From: CAZQKW01 sp964594075
Lineage (GTDB): Bacteria; Desulfobacterota; WTBG01; CAIYCZ01
DNA length: 24,409 nt
Direction of reading: 5' to 3'
Assembly (NCBI GenBank): GCA_964594075.1
Contig: CAZQKW010000051.1
Location: 1 to 24,409, forward strand
This document shows positions 14,842-22,312 of the stretch, one piece after another. The translations under genes were made by a program, and so were the position numbers. Positions within the stretch are counted from its first letter, which is position 1. Each line of letters opens with the position of its first letter. Below the pieces are notes generated by a model, which saw nothing but the letters and a program-made list of their open reading frames with translations, was not told where the DNA came from and did not search any database.

Positions 14842-17448
14842 TTACACCGCCTGAGCTGCTTGTTTTATGTTAGCGGTTTGAAAACGCAGAGTTTCTGTAA
14901 CGCGGTCAAAATCGACAGTGATAGTATCCCCCTCTTTAAATTCGCCTTCAAGGATTTTAAGCGCCAGGGGGTCTTGGATATATTTCTGTATAGCTCGTTT
15001 GAGCGGCCGTGCGCCGTAAACGGGGTCAAAGCCGTGTTTGACAATAAACTCTTTAGCCCTATCCGTGAGAATGATAGATAAATTTCGTTCTGCAAGTCTT
15101 TTTTCAAGCAGCGCAAGCTGTATATCAACAATTATCTTAATCTGGTCAACGCCAAGATTGTTAAATAATATTATTTCATCTATGCGATTAAGAAATTCCG
15201 GCTTGAAGGCATGACGCACCGTTTCCATAACCAGTTCCTTTTTTCGCGCTGCATTGGTTTCCTGCATAAACTGGCTTCCCAGGTTTGAAGTCATTATGAT
15301 AATAGTATTTTTAAAATCAATAGTTCTTCCTTGGCCGTCGGTAAGACGCCCATCGTCAAGAATCTGCAGCAGAACATTAAACACATCGGGATGAGCTTTT
15401 TCTATTTCGTCAAAAAGTATTACCGAATAGGGTTTCCGCCTTACTGATTCGGTCAGTTGTCCGCCTTCTTCATAACCGACATATCCAGGCGGTGCGCCAA
15501 TAAGCCGCGCCACCGAATGCTTTTCCATGTATTCAGACATATCTATTCTTACCATCGCTTGCTCATCATCAAACAAAAACTCGGCAAGCGCACGGCCCAG
15601 TTCTGTCTTTCCAACACCGGTCGGGCCAAGAAAAATAAATGAACCAAGGGGACGGTTGGGGTCTTGAATGCCGGAACGAGCCCTGCGAACCGCATTGGAG
15701 ACAATGCTGATGGCTTCATCCTGGCCGACTACGCGTTTTTTAAGTCGGTCTTCCATATGCACCAGTTTTTGCAATTCGCTTTCAAGCATACGCGACACGG
15801 GGATGCCGGTCCATTTTGCAACAACTTCTGCAATGTCCTCTGCATCAACTTCTTCCTTGAGCATTTTTTTATCTTTTTGTAATTCAGCCAGTTTTTTATT
15901 CTCTTCTTCAATTTTTTTCTGAAGTTCTATAAGAACACCATATCTTATTTGTGCCGCCTTACCCAGATCGCCAATTCGTTCAGCCTGGAGCTCTTCTTTT
16001 TTTGCATCTTCAAGTTTTTCTTTCAGACTCTGAATGGACTGGATAGTTTCCTTTTCATTGCGCCAATGCTTTTTCATGTCTTCACATTGGACTTTTAATT
16101 GAGCAATTTCGTTATTGAGCTTTTCAAGACGTTCTCGGGACGCGCTGTCTTTCTCTTTTTTCAATGCTTCGCGTTCAATCTCCATTTGCATAATTTTTCT
16201 CTGAATTTCGTCAATTTCCGCAGGCAGGCTGTCAATTTCCATGCGCAAACGAGATGCGGCTTCATCAATTAAATCAATCGCCTTATCAGGGAGAAACCGG
16301 TCTGAAATATAACGGTGCGACAGGGTGGCTGCAGCTACAATTGCCGAGTCCGTAATCCGCACACCATGATGCACCTCGTAGCGCTCCTTCAGGCCGCGCA
16401 ATATTGAAATGGTGTCTTCTACGGTCGGCTCGCCGACCAGTACCGGTTGAAAGCGGCGCTCCAGGGCAGCATCCTTTTCCACATGTTTCCGGTATTCATT
16501 GAGGGTCGTAGCCCCAACGCAGCGCAATTCACCACGGGCCAGTGCCGGCTTTAGCATGTTGGAAGCATCAATCGCGCCCTCGGCTGCGCCGGCGCCGACA
16601 ACGGTATGCAATTCATCAATAAAAAGAATAATTTGGCCGTTTGCTTCTTCTATTTCCTTAAGAACAGCCTTAAGACGGTCTTCAAACTCGCCGCGATATT
16701 TGGCTCCGGCAAGAAGCGCTCCCATGTCAAGGGCTACCAGACGCTTGTCTTTCAGGCCTTCCGGAACGTCGCCATTTACAATTCGCTGAGCCAGACCCTC
16801 AACGATAGCGGTTTTCCCGACTCCCGGCTCGCCGATAAGCACCGGATTATTCTTTGTCCTGCGGGAGAGGACCTGGATTACCCTGCGAATTTCAGTGTCG
16901 CGGCCGATCACCGGGTCAAGCTTCCCTTTGCGGGCCTGCTCAGTAAGATCGCGCGCATAACGTTGCAGGGCCTGATATTTTTCTTCCGGGTTCTGGTCTG
17001 TGACCCTTTGAGAACCGCGTATTTCCGTTAATACTTTAAAAATGGCATCGCGGGTTACGCCAAGAGACGACAGAATCCGTGCTGCCTCAGAGCCGCGCTC
17101 CTCAGCAATTGCTATGAGCAGGTGCTCAATGCTTACATATTCATCATTAAGGCGGTGTGCTTCTTTAAAAGATGCATCAATTATTTTTTTTGTGCGTGGC
17201 GAGATATAAATATCAACTGCACCCGTAACCTTTGGCAATTTCTGAAGGGCTGCCTCGAGTCGCGACAGTATGATAGCAGGCTCTGCACCGAGCTTTTTCA
17301 GTATCGGAACAGCAATGCCCCCGTCCTGTTTAAGAATTGACATAAGCAGGTGTTCAGGCTCAATTTGCTGATGTTCATATTTTTCAGCTAAATGTTGGGC
17401 CTCTTGCAGTGCTTCCTGTGATTTAACGGTAAGTTTATCTAAACGCAT
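14842..17448 (-). CDS. clpB: ATP-dependent disaggregase ClpB (Hsp100)
   Basis: An 868-residue hexameric cytosolic disaggregase that threads aggregated proteins through its pore, with DnaK. The N-domain is at ~1-145. AAA-1 has Walker A GEPGVGKT (206-213), Walker B LFIDE (D278, E279) and pore Tyr Y251. The coiled-coil M-domain covers ~400-530. AAA-2 has Walker A GPTGVGKT (608-615), Walker B LFDE (D680, E681) and pore Tyr Y656 in GYVGYE. The C-terminal domain ends near 868. All motifs are intact and the length is close to E. coli ClpB (857). GGAAAG lies six bases before the ATG. A vegetative-type promoter is visible upstream; I see no CIRCE element. A terminator separates it from the rhomboid gene downstream. 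Confidence 0.98.
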   Translation of the reverse strand: MRLDKLTVKSQEALQEAQHLAEKYEHQQIEPEHLLMSILKQDGGIAVPILKKLGAEPAIILSRLEAALQKLPKVTGAVDIYISPRTKKIIDASFKEAHRLNDEYVSIEHLLIAIAEERGSEAARILSSLGVTRDAIFKVLTEIRGSQRVTDQNPEEKYQALQRYARDLTEQARKGKLDPVIGRDTEIRRVIQVLSRRTKNNPVLIGEPGVGKTAIVEGLAQRIVNGDVPEGLKDKRLVALDMGALLAGAKYRGEFEDRLKAVLKEIEEANGQIILFIDELHTVVGAGAAEGAIDASNMLKPALARGELRCVGATTLNEYRKHVEKDAALERRFQPVLVGEPTVEDTISILRGLKERYEVHHGVRITDSAIVAAATLSHRYISDRFLPDKAIDLIDEAASRLRMEIDSLPAEIDEIQRKIMQMEIEREALKKEKDSASRERLEKLNNEIAQLKVQCEDMKKHWRNEKETIQSIQSLKEKLEDAKKEELQAERIGDLGKAAQIRYGVLIELQKKIEEENKKLAELQKDKKMLKEEVDAEDIAEVVAKWTGIPVSRMLESELQKLVHMEDRLKKRVVGQDEAISIVSNAVRRARSGIQDPNRPLGSFIFLGPTGVGKTELGRALAEFLFDDEQAMVRIDMSEYMEKHSVARLIGAPPGYVGYEEGGQLTESVRRKPYSVILFDEIEKAHPDVFNVLLQILDDGRLTDGQGRTIDFKNTIIIMTSNLGSQFMQETNAARKKELVMETVRHAFKPEFLNRIDEIILFNNLGVDQIKIIVDIQLALLEKRLAERNLSIILTDRAKEFIVKHGFDPVYGARPLKRAIQKYIQDPLALKILEGEFKEGDTITVDFDRVTETLRFQTANIKQAAQAV

Positions 17449-17486
17449 GGTTACTTTCCTTTCTTTAATTATATAAATTTATTAAA

Positions 17487-17514
17487 AATATAAAGCTTTA
17501 ATTCCTAAAGTCAA
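17487..17514 (-). promoter_or_regulatory. Sigma70-type promoter for clpB
   Basis: On the minus strand, TTGACT (17514-17509) and TATATT (17492-17487) are 16 bp apart and 39 bases before the clpB ATG. Five of six bases match each consensus hexamer. No CIRCE element or heat-shock sigma32-type sequence was seen. Confidence 0.6.
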
Positions 17515-17679
17515 CATAGGAAAATGATATTTCAAAAAATAGTATTTTTTTCTACAGGAGGTTTTTGATCCGGTATGAATGTGTTTTTTCAAATGGTGGA
17601 TAGTTGAAAGGATGGTGAGAGAGAAAATAAAATGCCGACGAACGGATTTTTAATTCAGTTTTATAATTAAGTGTTTATC

Positions 17680-18909
17680 CTAATCCAGTAAATGAACAAA
17701 TAGTCCGCTTCTCAGCTTAGGCTCAAACCAGGTTGACTTGGGAGGCATGATTTTGTCAGCATCGGCAACTGCTATAAGTTGCTCAATGGACGTCGGATGC
17801 AGGGAAAAAGCGACCTGATACTCTCCAGAATCAACGAGTCGCTCAAGTTCTTGAGTTCCTCTAATTCCGCCAATGAAATTGATCCGTTGATCAGAACGCG
17901 GATCTTTAATGCCCAGCACTGGGTCAAGCAGCATATTTTGCAAAATTTGCACATCAAGGCTGTCAATCGGATCATTTGAAATATTAAATGCGGGAACCAG
18001 GGTATACCATTCAGAATCAAGATACATTGAAAATTGATGAAGCGCCTGCGGGCTTTTAATACCGGTCTTTTTCAAGGTGAAATTTTGGCTAATTTTACTG
18101 AGATATTTTTCTTTGGTGAGGCCGTTTAAATCTTTTACTGCCTTGTTGTAGGCAAGAATTTGCAACTGATCATGGGGAAATATTACCGCAAGAAACCAGT
18201 TGAATTCCTCGTTTCCCGTGTACGAGGGATTTATTTTTCTTCTATTTAAGGCCACGTTGGTTGCGGATGCTGCCCGGTGATGGCCGTCGGCTATATAGAA
18301 AATATCGCGCACAAAAGATTTTTTAAAAGCATCAATTAGGACTGAATCATCAATTATCCGCACCAGGTGTCTTATGCTGTCAGAGGCAATAAAGTCATAA
18401 ACAGGCTTAATCCTCAGCGCTTTTTCATATAGTATTTTTTTAGAACTGTTTTCTTTATAAAACAAAAAAACCGGTCCAGTTTGAGCGTTTAAACATTCAA
18501 TATGTCGGGTGCGATCTCTTTCTTTATCTTCACGGGTTAGTTCATGTTTACGAATTCGATTTGATATATAATCATCGATGCTGACACACGCAACCAGACC
18601 GTTCTGTTGTTTGCCGTTCATAATCTGGCTATATAGATACAAAGCAGGCTTTTTATCCTGAAGAAAATATCCGTTTTCTATAAACTTAGTTAAATTTTTT
18701 TTGCCGGTTTCGTAAACAATATCATCATAAATATTTACCTCAGGCGAAAGATCAATCTCTGGCTTGGAAATGTGGAAAAAACTATACTGATTTCCATATG
18801 CAATTTTACGCGCTTCTTCAGAACTAACTACATCATAGGGCAATTCAGCGATTTTCTTAACCAAATTTTTTTTGGGCCGTAGTGCCTTAAATTCTTTAAT
18901 ATTTGACAT
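17680..18909 (-). CDS. DUF1015-family protein
   Basis: A 409-residue cytosolic protein of the DUF1015 family, of unknown biochemical role. Hallmarks are present: ELPYDVVSSEEAR near the N-terminus (~22-34), KHELTREDKERDRTRH (121-136), GPVFLFY (145-151), IADGHHRAASA (207-217) and DPRSDQRINFIGG in the C-terminal half. In many bacteria DUF1015 genes neighbour serA and serC, as here, which suggests a link to serine or one-carbon metabolism. The AAGGAT sequence lies just before the ATG. It is divergent from rex, and its promoter carries a Rex operator overlapping the -10 box, so NADH-responsive control is likely. No clear terminator was seen after it. Confidence 0.92.
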   Translation of the reverse strand: MSNIKEFKALRPKKNLVKKIAELPYDVVSSEEARKIAYGNQYSFFHISKPEIDLSPEVNIYDDIVYETGKKNLTKFIENGYFLQDKKPALYLYSQIMNGKQQNGLVACVSIDDYISNRIRKHELTREDKERDRTRHIECLNAQTGPVFLFYKENSSKKILYEKALRIKPVYDFIASDSIRHLVRIIDDSVLIDAFKKSFVRDIFYIADGHHRAASATNVALNRRKINPSYTGNEEFNWFLAVIFPHDQLQILAYNKAVKDLNGLTKEKYLSKISQNFTLKKTGIKSPQALHQFSMYLDSEWYTLVPAFNISNDPIDSLDVQILQNMLLDPVLGIKDPRSDQRINFIGGIRGTQELERLVDSGEYQVAFSLHPTSIEQLIAVADADKIMPPKSTWFEPKLRSGLFVHLLD

Positions 18910-18947
18910 AACAATATCCTTTTTAGTAAATAACTTAAGCTAACCTT

Positions 18948-18965
18948 ATGTGAAATATATCACAA
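18948..18965. promoter_or_regulatory. Rex operator on the DUF1015 promoter
   Basis: ATGTGAAATATATCACAA is a near-palindrome with one mismatch in the outermost base, matching the known Rex site form TTGTGAAnnnnTTCACAA in most positions. It covers the -10 box of the divergent DUF1015 promoter. Confidence 0.8.
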
Positions 18966-18982
18966 CTTAATTTTTGTGCCAA
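18954..18982 (-). promoter_or_regulatory. Sigma70-type promoter for the DUF1015 gene
   Basis: On the minus strand, TTGGCA (18982-18977) and TATATT (18959-18954) are separated by 17 bp, ending 45 bases before the ATG. The -10 box lies inside the Rex operator, so a bound repressor would block it. Confidence 0.7.
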
Positions 18983-19044
18983 GATTAATTTTGAATTTTT
19001 AAGCTTAAGATACAAAATATTAATATTTTAAATAAAAATTTTTC

Positions 19045-19073
19045 TTGACTTAATTTGTGAAATAATTCACAAT
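19045..19073 (+). promoter_or_regulatory. Likely promoter for rex
   Basis: TTGACT (19045-19050) is followed 17 bp later by CACAAT (19068-19073), a weaker -10 box. The start codon is 25 bases further on. The Rex operator fills the spacer and overlaps the -10 box. Confidence 0.6.
19055..19072. promoter_or_regulatory. Rex operator on the rex promoter
   Basis: TTGTGAAATAATTCACAA is a nearly perfect Rex site with 7-bp inverted arms and a 4-bp centre. It lies inside the rex promoter, which fits autoregulation. Confidence 0.88.
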
Positions 19074-19098
19074 ATAAAAAATTTTGGTATTGCTTGCA

Positions 19099-19740
19099 AT
19101 GATTAGTCAGCTTCCCAGACCATCAATTAAGCGGCTTTGTAAAATTTATAGTCTTCTTGAAGAAAGAGAAAAGAACGGGGAAACCACTATATCATCTAAA
19201 AAAATTGCTGAAGATCTTGGCGTAGGCTCGCATAGCGTCAGAAAGGATATTAGTTTTCTTGGTGAAATAGGCACAATCGGCGCTGGTTATGAAATATCAA
19301 AGCTTAAATACCATATTGGTAAAGCGCTTGGATTGAATGTTGAGCGAAATGCATGTGTCGTCGGTCTTGGCAAGCTGGGAAGGGCTATACTGCAGAGCGA
19401 ACGGCTATTTACCAGTAATTTTAAAATTGTTGCTGGCTTTGATGCAAACATCAATCTTCTGGAAACTATCGTTACAGATATACCGGTCTATCCAACATGC
19501 GACATTACCGAGGTTGTAAAAAATAACGCGATAGAACTGGTCATTTTAAGCGTTCGGGAATACGCATCTCAGGAGATTTTGGATCGGTTAATAGAGGGGG
19601 GCATAAAAGGCATTATTAATTTATCTTCAGCCAATTTGCCTGCCTCATATAATGAAAAAATTTTTATAAGCACTATTGATATAATAGGCGAATGCAGGTA
19701 TTTGTCTGCCCTGTTTACTCTCGAAAGTTTGCATTCCTAA
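19099..19740 (+). CDS. rex: Redox-sensing transcriptional repressor Rex
   Basis: A 213-residue dimeric repressor that leaves DNA when the NADH/NAD+ ratio is high. The N-terminal winged helix (~30-70) has SSKKIAEDLGVGSHSVRKDISFLGEIG, including the conserved R48, K49, D50. The Rossmann domain starts with VVGLGKLG (87-94). The wing reads GTIGAGYEI where most Rex proteins have a Lys or Arg in the second position, a small departure. I start at ATG 19099; TTG 19084 would put five extra residues before the family's usual beginning. Two operators in the divergent intergenic region match the Rex consensus, so self-control and control of the DUF1015 gene are likely. It is 113 bp upstream of serC on the same strand. 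Confidence 0.93.
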   Translation: MISQLPRPSIKRLCKIYSLLEEREKNGETTISSKKIAEDLGVGSHSVRKDISFLGEIGTIGAGYEISKLKYHIGKALGLNVERNACVVGLGKLGRAILQSERLFTSNFKIVAGFDANINLLETIVTDIPVYPTCDITEVVKNNAIELVILSVREYASQEILDRLIEGGIKGIINLSSANLPASYNEKIFISTIDIIGECRYLSALFTLESLHS

Positions 19741-19853
19741 ATATTATCTTAAATTGAATGCGCTCTGATAATTATTGTACTTGAGACTGTTATGTATTTC
19801 ATGCAGTGCTGACCATATAGTTTTTAAAAATCATTATCCAAAGGAGGTTGTTT

Positions 19854-20936
19854 ATGGCACGAGTTTATAATTTTTCTGCTGGCCCAGCTTGTCTGCCCGA
19901 GCCGGTTCTTAAAAAGGCAGCAAGTGAACTTGTTGAATACCCGCAAGCCGGTATGTCGGTTATGGAAATGAGCCATCGTTCCAAGGCATTTGAGGGAATA
20001 ATTACCAGAGCCGAGCAACTGTTACGAGAGCTTATGAACATTCCTGACAATTACCACGTTTTGTTTTTGCAAGGGGGTGCATCGCTGCAATTTTCGATGG
20101 TGCCAATGAATCTTTTCAGTAAGAGCAAAAAGGCAGACTTTGTTCATACCGGCGAATGGACCAAAAAGGCCATCCCTGAATCAAAACGCTACGGTTCGGT
20201 CAACATTATTGCGACGTCAGAAGACAAGAAGTTTTCCTATATTCCGAAACTTGACAAGAACACATTCACGCCTGATGCTGATTTTTTCTATATTTGTTCC
20301 AATAACACCATAGAGGGGACTCGTTATAAGACCTATCCGGAAACTGGCGCTGTCCCTCTGGTGGCTGATATGTCATCGCACATATTATCGGAGGTAATTG
20401 ATGTCAGCAAATTTGGTATTATTTTCGCCGGTGCGCAAAAAAATATTGGTCCTGCTGGGGTGACTGTTGTGATTATTCGCAACGATCTGGTGGGCAAGGC
20501 TATGGATATAACGCCAACCATGATGAACTACGCAACGCATGTAAAAGATAAATCTCTTTTTAATACGCCCCCAACATACAGCATTTATATGGCAATGCTG
20601 GTCTTTGAATGGTTGAAAGATTTAGGCGGCGTTTCGGCAATGGAGTCCATTAATCGCAAAAAAGCCTCTATGCTGTATGATTTCATTGATTCTTCGGTCT
20701 TGTTTAAATCGCCTGTATCGCGCGAGGACAGATCCCTTATGAATGTCCCTTTTGTGACAGGAAACGAAGAGCTGGATAAGAAATTTATTGCCGAGGCAGG
20801 GAAGCAGGGTCTAGTACAACTTTCCGGTCATCGTTCAGTGGGGGGAATGCGTGCAAGTATTTACAATGCTATGCCGCTCGAAGGAGTTCAAAAGCTGGTT
20901 GATTTCATGAAAAAATTTGAAATGGAAAACAAATAA
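19854..20936 (+). CDS. serC: Phosphoserine aminotransferase
   Basis: A 360-residue PLP enzyme that converts 3-phosphohydroxypyruvate and glutamate to phosphoserine and 2-oxoglutarate, the second step of serine synthesis (also used in pyridoxal phosphate synthesis in some bacteria). Family features: NFSAGPACLPEPVL at the start, the MSHRSKAFEGI segment, LQGGASLQF (~60-70), and the PLP-binding K196 in GAQKNIGPAG. The end SGHRSVGGMRASIYNAMP (~325-342) is typical. The length equals the bacterial norm (362 in E. coli). AAGGAGG lies six bases before ATG 19854, which is why the two upstream residues from 19848 are not used. serA follows 93 bp later. Confidence 0.97.
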   Translation: MARVYNFSAGPACLPEPVLKKAASELVEYPQAGMSVMEMSHRSKAFEGIITRAEQLLRELMNIPDNYHVLFLQGGASLQFSMVPMNLFSKSKKADFVHTGEWTKKAIPESKRYGSVNIIATSEDKKFSYIPKLDKNTFTPDADFFYICSNNTIEGTRYKTYPETGAVPLVADMSSHILSEVIDVSKFGIIFAGAQKNIGPAGVTVVIIRNDLVGKAMDITPTMMNYATHVKDKSLFNTPPTYSIYMAMLVFEWLKDLGGVSAMESINRKKASMLYDFIDSSVLFKSPVSREDRSLMNVPFVTGNEELDKKFIAEAGKQGLVQLSGHRSVGGMRASIYNAMPLEGVQKLVDFMKKFEMENK

Positions 20937-21029
20937 GAAGTACGAAATCCAACATGCTAATATTCACCATTTATTAGCGCTTAATGATGTGGAAATCAGA
21001 ATTGCGGTGTATCCCAATAAGGAGGTTTT

Positions 21030-22193
21030 ATGTTCAAGATTCAGACTTTGAATAAAATATCCTCACAGGGTTTGCGTCTTTTTCCTCCGGATAATTATGA
21101 ATATGCATCCGAAATAGTTAATCCGGACGCCATACTGGTGAGAAGTTATAATATGCTTGAAATGGAATTGCCGCAATCGTTAAAAGCAATTGCGCGGGCT
21201 GGTGCAGGGGTAAACAACATACCCATTAACAAATGTTCAGAACGGGGAATAGTTGTTTTTAATACGCCTGGAGCTAATGCGAATGCAGTTAAAGAACTGG
21301 TGCTTATGTCGCTGTTTATGTCCTCACGGAAAGTGTATCAGGGCATTACCTGGGCAAAAAGCCTCATAGGCAAGGGCGATGCTGTGCCAAAGTTGATTGA
21401 GGACAACAAATCACAATTTGAAGGTCCTGAAATTAAAGGAAAAAAGCTCGGTGTGGTAGGGCTTGGCGCCATCGGGGTCATGGTGGCAAATGATGCAGAA
21501 GCACTTGGCATGGAAGTAATTGGTTATGATCCGTTTTTGACGGTTGAATCTGCCTGGGGTCTTTCGCGCACCGTAAAAAAGGCGTTGAGCCTTGATAGTC
21601 TGTTCGCAGATTCTGATTATATTACGCTGCATGTGCCTTTAAATGATAAGACGAAAAACATGGTTAATAAGGATAAGTTTACTCTCATGAAAAAAGGTGT
21701 GCGGTTGCTCAATTTTGCGCGCGGTGGGCTGGTAAATAATAGAGATCTTCAAGAAGCAATCAGTCAGGGTGTAGTTTCATGTTATGTCACTGATTTCCCG
21801 GATGAGGAGCTGTTAAGAATGGACAATGTCATCCCTATCCCGCATTTGGGAGCCTCAACACCCGAATCGGAAGAAAATTGCGCAACTATGGCTGTGGAAC
21901 AGCTCAGGGATTTTCTTGAAAACGGCAACATCAAAAACTCGGTGAATTTTCCGGAATGCATCCTGCCCCAGTCTGGCGCCAAGCGTCTTATTATCGCAAA
22001 TCGCAATGTGCCCAATATGATTGGGCAAATTACCCCGGTGCTTGCCGAGCAAAAGATAAATATTGCCGATATGCTTAACAAGAGCAGAGGCGAATATGCC
22101 TATAATATCATTGATATTGATAATAATATCAATGAGGAAGTTATTGAGAAGCTTAAAAAAATTGAAGGAGTTTTGATGGTAAGGGTAATATAA
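21030..22193 (+). CDS. serA: D-3-phosphoglycerate dehydrogenase, short form with ACT domain
   Basis: A 387-residue NAD-dependent dehydrogenase that oxidises 3-phosphoglycerate to 3-phosphohydroxypyruvate, the first step of serine synthesis. The Rossmann fold has VVGLGAIG (142-149); catalytic R231 is in NFARGGLV and H272 in PHLGASTPESEEN. A C-terminal ACT domain (~318-387) gives likely serine feedback. It lacks the intervening domain of the long form and belongs to the short type often encoded with serC and DUF1015. AAGGAGG lies five bases upstream of ATG 21030. No terminator with a clear T-run is seen directly after it; the strong hairpin at 22271-22302 has its T-run on the minus strand. Confidence 0.95.
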   Translation: MFKIQTLNKISSQGLRLFPPDNYEYASEIVNPDAILVRSYNMLEMELPQSLKAIARAGAGVNNIPINKCSERGIVVFNTPGANANAVKELVLMSLFMSSRKVYQGITWAKSLIGKGDAVPKLIEDNKSQFEGPEIKGKKLGVVGLGAIGVMVANDAEALGMEVIGYDPFLTVESAWGLSRTVKKALSLDSLFADSDYITLHVPLNDKTKNMVNKDKFTLMKKGVRLLNFARGGLVNNRDLQEAISQGVVSCYVTDFPDEELLRMDNVIPIPHLGASTPESEENCATMAVEQLRDFLENGNIKNSVNFPECILPQSGAKRLIIANRNVPNMIGQITPVLAEQKINIADMLNKSRGEYAYNIIDIDNNINEEVIEKLKKIEGVLMVRVI

Positions 22194-22270
22194 ATTCTGA
22201 GACTATTTTGGGCCGATAATAAAAAACACAGAAACTCGCGGTGATTTCACGTGGCTGTTTTCGTTTACAA

Positions 22271-22302
22271 AAGAGGCAGCATCGTTAACGATGCTGCCTC
22301 TT
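22271..22302 (-). terminator. Perfect palindromic hairpin, terminator of the minus-strand lipoprotein gene
   Basis: AAGAGGCAGCATCGTT and its exact reverse complement (22271-22286, 22287-22302) form a 32-bp perfect palindrome. On the minus strand it is followed by TTTTG and lies 10 bases after the stop codon of the 22313-24328 gene. The plus-strand tail is short on T, so it is only a weak terminator for serA. Confidence 0.8.
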
Positions 22303-22312
22303 AATTTCATGA

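Noticed and set aside
17575..17607. Ten-codon reading frame (ATG ... TGA) after an AGGAGG sequence
   Set aside because: The spacing from AGGAGG to ATG is about 13 bases, the peptide is tiny, and nothing else supports translation.
17449..17679. Search for CIRCE or heat-shock sigma32 elements upstream of clpB
   Set aside because: No TTAGCACTC-type inverted repeat and no good sigma32 hexamers were found; only an ordinary sigma70-like pair is present.
22230..22268. Second weak hairpin (ACAG ... CTGT) as a serA terminator
   Set aside because: The stem has several mismatches and no T-run; too weak to call.
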